Positions 1-7,434 are shown, numbered from the stretch's first letter. The stretch is 42,005 nt of DNA from Borreliella americana (GCF_021043605.1 NZ_JAJNFB010000011.1:1-42005), one strand, 5' to 3'. Notes: a model not told the origin generated them from the letters alone. A program made the numbers and translations.

Positions 1-665
1 AGGTTTAGTTGAAGATAGTTGAAGATAAGATAATTTAAAAAATATTTTTGTGATTTTTATAAATTTTATCACCCCCTTAAGAAGGTGATTGTTATATTTT
101 TCCTTCTTAGATCTTGAAAATTTAGGACTAATTCTTTTTCCATATATTTCTTTTAGAATCTTAAATGGTGACTTTGCAATATAAGTTATGTTGATTTAGC
201 TAAAAACAGGGCATTAAATGAAGATTTATATATGCTGTATGAATCTAAAATACTTGAATTTAAAGAAAAATTTGGAGAATTTCCAAAGGGATAACACCAG
301 CTTATATTAACAAAGATGGTAGTTTTGGATTTTTATTTTTGGCTTTGAAAATTAGGCACCTTTTAATCGTTGTTAAAAAGGTGTGAGGCATGAATCTTTT
401 ATGGTAGAAGATTGAGCTCTCAATATTTCAAATGACTAGTTACAAAACGGATAAATTTATTTCAAAATTTTTGGATGATTTATTTGCAGATAATTTGATT
501 AAAAGTGAATTTTTGCAACTTTTAAAAAAGAAGATATTTTTTCGGTTGTTCAGATGAAATAATATAAGAAATGCCTATTAGAATTATAGAACAAGATAAA
601 GAGATTAGTAAATATGTTTGCTTTGTTATCAAAAGATTATGGTTTGCTGCGTGAGTGTCTCGCTA
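1..665 (+). pseudogene. Decayed partial copy of the UDP-sugar pyrophosphorylase gene
   Basis: This stretch matches, on the opposite strand, the intact gene at 5820-7286. Three colinear blocks can be seen: about 1-552 corresponds to codons 50-231, 553-618 to codons 384-405, and 619-660 to codons 471-482. About 450 bp and 190 bp are therefore missing inside. Further damage includes a 10-bp tandem duplication (7-16 and 17-26), a lost G in the run near 290 that shifts the frame, and many substitutions and stops. No protein is possible. Base 1 already falls inside the copy, so its true left edge is outside the window. The copy keeps the T/G-rich coding strand of the leftward parent, so it looks inverted rather than native to this strand. 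Confidence 0.9.
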
Positions 666-756
666 TTGTTTTCTTAGACTTAGTTAGCCAAGATAAATAA
701 AAATTAGACAAATAATATTAATTATATTTTAATATAAATTATTATCTTATATATGA

Positions 757-762
757 TATAAT
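757..762 (+). promoter_or_regulatory. -10 box upstream of the 796 lipoprotein
   Basis: A perfect TATAAT lies 33 bp upstream of the ATG at 796. No convincing -35 hexamer sits 16-18 bp before it, because the region is nearly all A and T. Inference from sequence only. Confidence 0.45.
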
Positions 763-795
763 GTAATACGTTATGTTTATTATAGGAGTATGAAT

Positions 796-1569
796 ATGGA
801 AAAATTAATAAAAATACTACTGTCAAGTTTATTTTTATTGCTCTCAATATCTTGTGTTCATGATAAACAAGAATTATCATCAACATCTGATTTAAATAAT
901 CAAAAAGGACATTTAGATAATGAAGGCGTAAATTCAAAAGATTACGAATCAAAAAAACAGAGTATATTAAGTGAGTTAAATCAGTTATTAGGACAAACTA
1001 TAAATTCACTACAAGTAGCCAAACATATAACAGATAATTTAAATGTATTAGATGGGGAAAATAAAGTTGTAGAAACAGTTATAAGTGCAGTTAATTTAAT
1101 TTCATCTGCTGCAAGTCAGGTAAAAGGTGCAACAAAAAATATGCATGATTTAGCTCAAATGGCAGAAATAGATTTAGAAAAAATAAAGAAATCCAGTGAT
1201 AAAGCAATACTTGCATCTAACGTTGCAAAAGAAGCATATAACCTTAATAAAGCAGCAGAACAAAACATGCGAAAACTATATAAAGAACAAGAAGAGCAAC
1301 TAAAAACACAAAAAGCCGAACCAGATTCTAATGAAATAAGACAAACTAAAGCTGATGTAGAAATAGCTTGGAAATCTACAGTAAAAGCAAAAGATGGGCT
1401 AATTGATGTAGAAAATGCAATCAAAGAAGCATTGGATAAAATAAAGACAGAAACTACGAACAACACAAAGCTTGCAGATATAAAAGAAGTGGCGGAGTTA
1501 ACATTACAAATAGCTAAGAATGCAAAGGAAATAGCGCAAGAAGTTGCAACCTTGTTAAATAATACTTAA
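796..1569 (+). CDS. Putative helical surface lipoprotein
   Basis: Predicted lipoprotein of 257 residues. The N-terminus is Met-Glu-Lys, then a hydrophobic stretch ending in LLLSISC, a lipobox with the acylated Cys near residue 20. After a polar, disordered tether (residues 21-50) the chain is nearly all charged helix rich in Ala, Lys and Glu, typical of Borrelia helical-bundle surface lipoproteins of plasmid origin. I could not assign a named family. The start was chosen at 796: GGAG at 785-788 lies 7 nt away, but only 1 nt from the in-frame ATG at 790. The A-rich coding strand resembles other rightward genes. It sits alone between two pseudogenes, which suggests acquisition from a linear plasmid. 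A host-interaction role is likely for the class but unproven here. Confidence 0.8.
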   Translation: MEKLIKILLSSLFLLLSISCVHDKQELSSTSDLNNQKGHLDNEGVNSKDYESKKQSILSELNQLLGQTINSLQVAKHITDNLNVLDGENKVVETVISAVNLISSAASQVKGATKNMHDLAQMAEIDLEKIKKSSDKAILASNVAKEAYNLNKAAEQNMRKLYKEQEEQLKTQKAEPDSNEIRQTKADVEIAWKSTVKAKDGLIDVENAIKEALDKIKTETTNNTKLADIKEVAELTLQIAKNAKEIAQEVATLLNNT

Positions 1570-1577
1570 ATAAATAA

Positions 1578-1645
1578 AAGAGAGATGGAAAAGGAAGAAA
1601 GAACAATTTGTACTAGCTTATCCTTCCTCTAGCTCTTGTGTTTTT
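1578..1645 (+). terminator. Possible imperfect terminator after the 796 lipoprotein
   Basis: An outer stem AAGAG (1578-1582) with CTCTT (1633-1637) and an inner stem GGAAG (1593-1597) with CTTCC (1623-1627) are followed by a T run at 1641-1645. The loop is large and the stem interrupted, so this is weak. Confidence 0.35.
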
Positions 1646-2248
1646 ATACAACTTTTTTTTAAAAGGCAAATCTGCTAAAATTAATTACTTTTGTCGGCTT
1701 TAGGACATCTGATTAGAACAGATGAAATTAGGCCTCGATTTTATTGATATTTTTACTTCTTCTGGAGGAATAAAAAAGGATTAACGTTATTTTATTTTAG
1801 ATTTTGCCTTCAAATTAAGAATAAAAGTATAAATAGAACTATACGTTGATCATAAGACTAAGGTTTTTTGAGCTTGTAGATGTTTATAGGTTTTCTTGCG
1901 GTTTTATCTAACTCTATTTTTTTTTGCACTTTGGATTCTAATGTTTCCATTCTTTTTTTAAGTTCTTCTAAAGTTTTTACTATTTTTTTTTGATTGACTT
2001 CTAAAATTTTGATTTTTTCGATAAAACTGGGTTTTATAATACATACCTCAGTATTTTGACTGTAGATCATAAAAAAATATTTTCAACTTGATTGAATAAC
2101 TTCGGTGTCTTAGTATTGAGTATTCAAATTCTTAACTTTTTACGAAATTGCTAACGGTTAACATAATATCTCAAAAAACTTGGGTAAGAAAGTGTTATTA
2201 ATTAATGCTCCACAAAATCTTTTGTCTTTTATTTAAAAATATTTCTGA
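1646..2248. other. Subtelomeric stretch without a confident gene
   Basis: About 600 bp with frequent stops in all frames. A small hairpin, CATCTG (1706-1711) with CAGATG (1719-1724), has no T run and is not a convincing terminator. The only notable frame is the leftward 70-codon one listed separately. The stretch is probably decayed plasmid-derived or spacer DNA. Confidence 0.5.
1858..2070 (-). CDS. Doubtful 70-residue coiled-coil ORF
   Basis: A leftward frame could encode a 70-residue, Lys/Glu-rich protein with heptad-like spacing of Ile, Val and Leu over residues 20-55, suggesting a short coiled coil. There is no Shine-Dalgarno sequence in the 15 bases before the ATG and no recognisable family. 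It may be the remnant of a larger gene or a chance frame in AT-rich DNA. Nothing supports a function. Confidence 0.22.
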   Translation of the reverse strand: MIYSQNTEVCIIKPSFIEKIKILEVNQKKIVKTLEELKKRMETLESKVQKKIELDKTARKPINIYKLKKP

Positions 2249-2297
2249 TATAATGAAAAATATTTTATAAATTTTTGAAATCAAGTTAATGGAGAGG
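2249..2297 (+). promoter_or_regulatory. -10 box and ribosome binding site for the 2302 lipoprotein gene
   Basis: TATAAT lies at 2249-2254 with no clear -35. A strong GGAGAGG at 2291-2297 stands 4 nt before the ATG at 2302. Expression signals therefore look intact even though the reading frame is broken. Confidence 0.5.
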
Positions 2298-2301
2298 TCT
2301 C

Positions 2302-3180
2302 ATGAAAAAAGACATACGTATTTTGAATATATTTTTATATATATCATTATTTTATTTTTATTCGTGTTTTTTAATACCTCCACCTCCAAAATCTTCAAAA
2401 ATAATCAGTATCAAAACCGAAATTTTTGATTTTAAGACAGTTGGAGAAAGGATTGAAGAATATAATAACAAAAATATTAAAGAAGGTGATAAAAATACCT
2501 GCTTTAATTCAAGAGAGTCTGAATCAAGCAAAATAAAAGAAGGAGAGGTGTTTGAATTTCTTACAGGGCGTTATGTTACATGGGCAAAATCTGCCAATTT
2601 AAATGATATAAAAGATAAGCACAACAGCCTAATTAAAGATCTTGAGGGACTTAAGTACTCTTATATTTTTTCACCTATCCGGTTCAAAACTCTTTCATGG
2701 TTTAGCTATAGTCATACTACTTATAGCATTAATGACAATAATTATAAAATATTTGGTCAAGAAATACCTATAGACAAGATAATAGCATTCGAGTCAACTG
2801 AAGAATTCGAAAAAAAATATGAAGTTATAAATCTAAAATTAGATTCTGAGGAATCAAATGTTAATTTTGAACAATATAGAACTGGTTTTGCTAAAATCCG
2901 CTTAAAAGAGGTTTCTAAGGAACCTTAATACATTTATTCATATAATTTTGGAGTTTTTGACAATTCTTTAACTCACCATTTTAAACTCTTTTACGACAAA
3001 AGTAAATGTAACTATATGCTTGCATATCTTACTATAAAAGATAAACAAACTAACGAAAATAAAACTTACGAAATAATACTAAATCTAAAGCTATTTAATG
3101 ACACTATAAAATTATTATTTGCCAAGTATTCAAATTTATCGAACTATAAATTAAAACTTCCTATTATCGATCTTGAATAA
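2302..3180 (+). pseudogene. Lipoprotein gene interrupted by one in-frame TAA
   Basis: The first frame gives 208 residues (2302-2928) with a lipoprotein signal peptide. The lipobox is YFYSC with Cys22, followed by a proline cluster. Immediately after the TAA at 2926-2928 the same frame stays open for 83 more codons to the TAA at 3178-3180, with protein-like composition (for example YNFGVFDNSLTHHF). The likely ancestor is a lipoprotein of about 292 residues. It reminds me of the large plasmid and chromosome-end lipoprotein families of Borrelia (BBG01/BB_0844 type), but this is from memory and unconfirmed. A 208-residue truncated product could still be made and lipidated. A base-call error is the simplest alternative. 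Confidence 0.7.
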
Positions 3181-3407
3181 AAAAAAGATCGTAAGAAAAG
3201 TAAAAAATTATAATTAATAAAACAAAAAACAAAGAAAAGCAAAGGCAAAAATAACAGAAACAATAAACATGGGTTTTCAATAACTTTGGGTCAACCAGTT
3301 AAGATCCCCCCATTACCAGACATCACATATCATCGTGTATATGTACACCAACTTTTAATATTTTGAGTTATATTTTAATACTAGTTGTTTAACTTTAGGA
3401 GCGGCAA
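3181..3407. other. Non-coding spacer
   Basis: The left half is A-rich with stops in every frame. GTGTATATGTACAC near 3334-3347 can form a short hairpin. An AGGAG at 3397-3401 serves the TTG start at 3408. Nothing else is supported. Confidence 0.4.
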
Positions 3408-3629
3408 TTGTTGAATAAAAAATCTACTATCATATTTGCAGTTATTGTATTGATTCAAATGTTGATAAGTTGTAATTCATTGTATAAAAAAGATGCCAAA
3501 GATTTTCAAAAGATAGATACCGTTTTCAATAGTAATGCCATGTACGAAACTAAAATAGATATACCACCAATTATAACTAAACGAATTATACTAATTGAAA
3601 AATTTCCAAGGAATCGCAAATTATATTGA
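3408..3629 (+). CDS. Small, probably truncated lipoprotein
   Basis: A 73-residue product begins at a TTG, with AGGAG 6 nt upstream (3397-3401). The N-terminus is a lipoprotein signal peptide with lipobox MLISC (Cys22) followed by Asn-Ser-Leu-Tyr. Only about 50 residues remain after the Cys, with no domain I recognise. Because the DNA just downstream (3630-4080) contains broken coding-like frames, this is probably the surviving 5' end of a longer lipoprotein gene. It may still be expressed, since signal peptide and ribosome site are intact. Confidence 0.45.
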   Translation: MLNKKSTIIFAVIVLIQMLISCNSLYKKDAKDFQKIDTVFNSNAMYETKIDIPPIITKRIILIEKFPRNRKLY

Positions 3630-4080
3630 TATCCTCCATATATATACGGTTGCTTTTTTTGCTTTTATATTTCATTACGGCTTCAATATATAATTTGGAA
3701 AAGGTGTTAGCCATAATAAATCAAAGGTAAAATCAGCTAGATCTATTGAAGAAGCTAAAACTTGCTAGAGGTGGTGCAAGATTTGTTTCAAACAGGCCAA
3801 CATATATACCAAACTTGGTGGGAGTATGTTGTCTAGCAAGTTTGGTCAATATAAGTTGATAAAGAATAATAACCCCCCCTGCCCCGATAAGACGAAAATC
3901 TGCGTAAACTTGAGGCTAAAATTTTGCAGAAGCAGAAAAGGTTGCCAGATTACAAAAAAGCGAAAGGAATACAATGGGATTCAGAATGGCCAAGTAGATA
4001 CACAAAAAAAAATAAAAAAAAAGGAATTGAAATAAAAAGCCAATCAATTCAATCAATCGAAACTAATAACTAATTATTAC
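3630..4080 (+). other. Gene remnants, unrecognised
   Basis: Coding-like patches occur in different frames. One near 3757-3830 reads like protein (for example QTGQHIYQTWWEYVV) before a stop. A second frame is open from 3891 to 4073 (60 codons, ending with TAA at 4071-4073) and contains IQWDSEWPSRYTKK, the kind of Trp-rich composition seen in real protein. Neither patch has a start or ribosome site, and the frames are not continuous. A 69-codon ATG frame at 3826-4035 overlaps them and looks like a chance frame. I infer frameshifted plasmid- or prophage-derived genes but recognise no family. Confidence 0.4.
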
Positions 4081-4089
4081 TTAGAAATT

Positions 4090-4175
4090 AGAAATTAGCA
4101 GTACTTTTCATTATTTGTTGGTTTGTATATAATTATATACAAACCAACAAATAATGAAAAGTACTGCTAATTTCT
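4090..4175. repeat. Perfect 86-bp loopless palindrome
   Basis: Position i pairs with 8265 minus i without exception from 4090 to 4175, giving 43-bp arms and no loop, centred between 4132 and 4133 at GTATATAATTATATAC. The right arm contains the ATG and first seven codons of the gene at 4154, so the left arm is an inverted copy of that gene's 5' end and leader. The centre carries TATAAT on both strands (4128-4133 and its mirror). A loopless palindrome is the form of a replicated Borrelia hairpin telomere, but the conserved TAGTATA-type box is absent from the arms. Confidence 0.97.
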
Positions 4176-4732
4176 TAATCTTTTTATTAATATGTAGTGT
4201 TAATTTATTTTGTTTTCAAAACAAATTAACTACTTTTAGCTGGAAATTCCCCAAAGAGGATATAATAAAAAAAAAAATGAGAATAGGCATAATTTATCAT
4301 AATTATATAAATCCTATCTTTTACAATGAAAACTACAAATACATTGCATTTATCGGAATATTGACATCTTATAATGAATGGATTGAAATACAATTCATCC
4401 CTATAAATTTTTTTACTATCCCAACAAATAAAAATTTTATTTCAAATGCTTATTTCAATTTAGCTTTCACTATTTACATTGCTAAATATTCAATTTTAAC
4501 TGATACACTTAATATAAAATTCCTTATTGGAACACAAGTTGATTTAACCCTAAGAACTACTATATTTATAGGAAAAACAACCAATGCATTTCTCTATCCA
4601 ATTCTTCCCCTAATTGCCTTCAAATTTGAAATTGATTTCATACCTAATAATTATAGTATTTATTATAAATTATCAACTTCTTTTAAAGAATTCGTTCTTT
4701 TAGATCTAGGAATTTCTATATTTATACCATAA
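4154..4732 (+). CDS. Exported hypothetical protein (BB_0001-like position)
   Basis: A 192-residue protein with an N-terminal signal peptide (about residues 1-21, LIFLLICSVNLFC). The rest is rich in Ile, Phe, Tyr and Asn in alternating patterns, with several hydrophobic strands (for example residues 95-150), which would fit a small membrane-associated or beta-rich envelope protein. No family is recognised. There is no Shine-Dalgarno sequence: the leader is the arm of the 86-bp palindrome, and a transcript entering from the left would bury the ATG in a hairpin. A TATAAT at 4128-4133 could start a short transcript instead. It converges on the GH3 gene, with a shared terminator-like hairpin over its stop codon. 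Confidence 0.65.
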   Translation: MKSTANFLIFLLICSVNLFCFQNKLTTFSWKFPKEDIIKKKMRIGIIYHNYINPIFYNENYKYIAFIGILTSYNEWIEIQFIPINFFTIPTNKNFISNAYFNLAFTIYIAKYSILTDTLNIKFLIGTQVDLTLRTTIFIGKTTNAFLYPILPLIAFKFEIDFIPNNYSIYYKLSTSFKEFVLLDLGISIFIP

Positions 4733-4746
4733 ATTATTTATGGTAT
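4724..4746. terminator. Hairpin between convergent genes
   Basis: A 10-bp perfect stem (ATACCATAAA with TTTATGGTAT) and 3-nt loop span the stop codon at 4730-4732. The flanks are T-rich or A-rich on the appropriate strands, so the hairpin could serve either direction. Confidence 0.5.
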
Positions 4747-4803
4747 TATGATAATTTAATGCAAATTGCAAAAGACACAAAACAAATCTTTAAAACAATT
4801 TCA

Positions 4804-5832
4804 CTAAGGAATAAGGACCACATTGATACCCGAACTTAAAGACTTTTTAATAGCATTTTCAATATTAGAAAAACTTCTTGTAATTGCTCCCATATCATAA
4901 GAATCTGTCATCATTATACTAGTAATATTTAAATTTTCTCTTATAATATTAACAATATTTTTAGACATGCTAGTTATATCTTTAGAAATTTTAGGAACAT
5001 TTACATGCCCAATCATAATAAATTTAGCAGCTCTACCAAAAACAAATGGAACAAAATTATTTAACATTAAAAAGCTTTTACTATAAGGCAAAAATGCTAA
5101 ATATTTATGTGTATCTATGATTGTTCCCCCTAATCCAGGAAAATGTTTGATGGCCGAAAATACTCCATGATTCTGCATTCCATCAATAAAAGCTTCTACC
5201 ATAAGTCCGATATTATAAGCAGAATATCCTCCGAATGTCCTATTTAATAAAGGAATATGTGGTGCAAATTTTATATCGGCAACTGGAGCCATATTTAAAT
5301 TAATACCTAGTCTACGCAATTGCTTAGCAAGAACTTCACCAATTTTATAAATAAGATGCAAATCTTTAACACCTCCCACATGCTCCATAGCTGGAAAATT
5401 ATAAACCCCCATTTTTTTATTTTCACCAGCCCTACTAACTATCCCTCCCTCCTCATCAATAGCAATAAAAATATTACGGCCAATATGACTCTTTATTGTA
5501 CTAATCAATTCTTTTGTCTGCTGAGCATCTTTTAAATTTTCTCTAAATAAAATTATACCAATCGGATTAATCTTTTTTATTCTATTAATATCATCAACAT
5601 TAAGCCCTTGAACATTCTTTAAATTTGTTAGATTTCTAATCCCAATAAATAAGTTTCTATCTTTTAAAATAGTTTGAAAATCTGATTCACCCAAAAATTT
5701 TATTAAATCTATAAGATCTGATTTATCCTTGTTAAAATATTCATAATCTATTTCCGGCAAAGATCCTATTGCAAATAAATTTAACCAAAAAAAGCTAAAA
5801 AATAAAAAATATAAAGTTTTCAAAAAGTCCAT
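4804..5832 (-). CDS. Exported glycoside hydrolase family 3 (beta-N-acetylhexosaminidase-like)
   Basis: A 342-residue single-domain GH3 protein resembling NagZ, which removes terminal N-acetylglucosamine in muropeptide recycling. Visible motifs: IDEEGG at 125-130; KHFPGLGG at 229-236, where the usual His of KHFPGHG is Leu; the Asp240-Thr-His242 pair that matches the acid/base Asp-His dyad; and Asp310 in MTDSYDMG as nucleophile. Residues 1-21 look like a signal peptide, whereas classical NagZ is cytoplasmic, so it may act in the periplasm or at the envelope. The 5' end overlaps the upstream pyrophosphorylase gene by 13 bp, implying co-transcription. It corresponds to BB_0002. Substrate is inferred. 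Confidence 0.85.
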   Translation of the reverse strand: MDFLKTLYFLFFSFFWLNLFAIGSLPEIDYEYFNKDKSDLIDLIKFLGESDFQTILKDRNLFIGIRNLTNLKNVQGLNVDDINRIKKINPIGIILFRENLKDAQQTKELISTIKSHIGRNIFIAIDEEGGIVSRAGENKKMGVYNFPAMEHVGGVKDLHLIYKIGEVLAKQLRRLGINLNMAPVADIKFAPHIPLLNRTFGGYSAYNIGLMVEAFIDGMQNHGVFSAIKHFPGLGGTIIDTHKYLAFLPYSKSFLMLNNFVPFVFGRAAKFIMIGHVNVPKISKDITSMSKNIVNIIRENLNITSIMMTDSYDMGAITRSFSNIENAIKKSLSSGINVVLIP

Positions 5833-7286
5833 TTATATAACCCACAAAGTAAACCATAATCTTTTGATAACAAATCAGAAAGAACGCTATAATTCTTAGT
5901 AAAATTATCGACCTTCTTCTTACAATAATATCCGCATCTATCTTCAAGATCACTATTAAGCAACATATCAATAAATAATTTCGCAGGAATAAATCTTTTA
6001 TTTCTATCAACCGTTAAAATTAATGGATTTTCCATTAATTTTAACACTTCCCACGTTATTTGCTCAACCGAAATATATTTACCAATTTCTTTATCTTGCT
6101 TTACAATTCTAATGGGCATTTTTTCTATTATTTCATCAATATTTTTTATCAAATACTCTAAATTAAAAAGTCCAGTTGCACAATTAAATAATAGTCTATT
6201 TCCCTTATTTTCAAACTCTTGTACAATATCTGAAGAAATCCCCCCTCCAATATCAACACAAGTTAAACGATTCTCACCATTTACTGCCAATACCCCCCCC
6301 TTAAAATCTGCCTTGCTTTTAAAACTAAATTCAAACCCAGAAGAATAATTGGTCAAAGCCATTACAGCAAGTGCTTTAAAATTAATTGTAAATCCTATAT
6401 TATCAACATTACCGATATATACAAATCTTTTACCAGATTCATAAAGCTTCAAATAAATATCTTTTAAAATTTTAAAATTTTGACCATGACCAGCAGGCAA
6501 GGCCAAAATAGAATTAGCATTTTTATTATTTTTAAGAGTAAAATATTGATAATTAGAGTTATTCAGTTTTTCATAACAATAAACTAAAGGTTGAACAGCT
6601 GTGAAAACATCTTCTTTTTTAAGATTACAAAAATTTACACTTTTAATCAAATTATCTGCAAATAAATCATCCAAAAATTTTGAAATAAATTTATCCGTTT
6701 TGTAACTAGTCATTTGAAATATTGAAGGCTTGATCATTTTGCCATAAACAGATTCATATCTTTTAGCAACCATTAAAAGATGCCTAATTTTCAAAGACAA
6801 AAATGAAAATCCAAAACTACCATCTTTGTTAATATAAGCTGGTGTTATCCCCTTTGGAAATTCTCCAAATTTTTCTTTAAATTCAAGTATTTTAGATTCA
6901 TACAGCATATATAAATCTTCATTTAATGCCCTGTTTTTAGCTAAATCAAAATAACTTGTTGCAGAGCCCCCATTTAAGATTCCAAAAGAAAGGTATGGAA
7001 AAAGCATTAAACCTAAATTTTCAAGATCATATGAAGAAAAAATATAACAATCACCTTCTTCTGATTGCAAAAATTTAGAAAGATCATGAAAATATTTTTT
7101 TAAATTATCTTCAACCAAGCCTTTGTCGAACTTAAACCTCAAAATTTTATCCGAAATATTCAAAATATTTTTATGGTTATCGCAAGGAAAATATTTAATG
7201 GATTCAAAAGTATTAGGACAAATCTCACCGGAATTAAGTTTTTCAAGTATCATTTCAGAAAAAATTTCATCAACTTTAACATTCAT
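5820..7286 (-). CDS. UDP-sugar pyrophosphorylase-like protein (UDPGP family)
   Basis: A 488-residue protein whose order of motifs fits the eukaryotic-type UDP-glucose/UDP-GlcNAc pyrophosphorylase fold: LNGGSATSY (104-112) at the nucleotide loop position, AGHGQNF (265-271), GNVDNIGF (292-299) and RFIPAK (431-436), the last close to the RFLPVK of UGPases. The expected reaction is UTP plus a sugar 1-phosphate giving a UDP-sugar and PPi. The nucleotide loop is unusual, GGSATS instead of GGLGTS or GGQGTR, so activity is not certain. It is divergent from the phosphohexomutase gene at 7435, which would supply sugar 1-phosphates. It is the parent of the pseudogene at 1-665 and corresponds to BB_0003. 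Confidence 0.75.
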   Translation of the reverse strand: MNVKVDEIFSEMILEKLNSGEICPNTFESIKYFPCDNHKNILNISDKILRFKFDKGLVEDNLKKYFHDLSKFLQSEEGDCYIFSSYDLENLGLMLFPYLSFGILNGGSATSYFDLAKNRALNEDLYMLYESKILEFKEKFGEFPKGITPAYINKDGSFGFSFLSLKIRHLLMVAKRYESVYGKMIKPSIFQMTSYKTDKFISKFLDDLFADNLIKSVNFCNLKKEDVFTAVQPLVYCYEKLNNSNYQYFTLKNNKNANSILALPAGHGQNFKILKDIYLKLYESGKRFVYIGNVDNIGFTINFKALAVMALTNYSSGFEFSFKSKADFKGGVLAVNGENRLTCVDIGGGISSDIVQEFENKGNRLLFNCATGLFNLEYLIKNIDEIIEKMPIRIVKQDKEIGKYISVEQITWEVLKLMENPLILTVDRNKRFIPAKLFIDMLLNSDLEDRCGYYCKKKVDNFTKNYSVLSDLLSKDYGLLCGLYKWTF

Positions 7287-7348
7287 CAGTTAAAACCAAA
7301 ACCCTTAAAAAAAGCTTATTAATATAAGCAAAAAAATAAATTTTTGAG

Positions 7349-7354
7349 TATAAT
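7349..7354 (+). promoter_or_regulatory. Candidate -10 box for the phosphohexomutase gene
   Basis: TATAAT (7349-7354) is preceded by TTGAG. Transcription from here would begin near 7361 and place the 42-bp palindrome in the 5' leader. No good -35 is present. Confidence 0.35.
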
Positions 7355-7365
7355 AAAATAAGTGA

Positions 7366-7407
7366 CCATATTATTGCTATAATTATTTAATTATAGCAAT
7401 AATATGG
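7366..7407. repeat. 42-bp inverted repeat between divergent genes
   Basis: Two perfect 20-bp arms, beginning CCATATTATTGC, flank a 2-nt TT centre. Each arm contains TATAAT (7378-7383 on +, 7390-7395 on -), pointing outwards. The element lies between the divergent start codons at 7286 and 7435. It could be an operator, a symmetric divergent promoter core or an mRNA hairpin. There is no trailing T run, so it does not look like a terminator. Confidence 0.9.
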
Positions 7408-7434
7408 CTAGAATATCAATGAGAAGAAATTTAC

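Noticed and set aside
1..30. Left telomere at the window start
   Set aside because: The first bases align to the interior of the pyrophosphorylase gene (around codon 50), not to a hairpin terminus, and no telomere box is present.
722..952. A leftward 76-codon frame over the lipoprotein start
   Set aside because: It lies over the -10 box, ribosome site and signal peptide of the 796 gene, and its composition is that of reversed AT-rich DNA.
1706..1724. CATCTG/CAGATG hairpin as a terminator
   Set aside because: It has a 6-bp stem, no T run and no gene directly upstream in either orientation.
3826..4035. A 69-codon ATG frame
   Set aside because: It overlaps a better coding-like frame (3891-4073), has no ribosome site and contains low-complexity Lys runs from A tracts.
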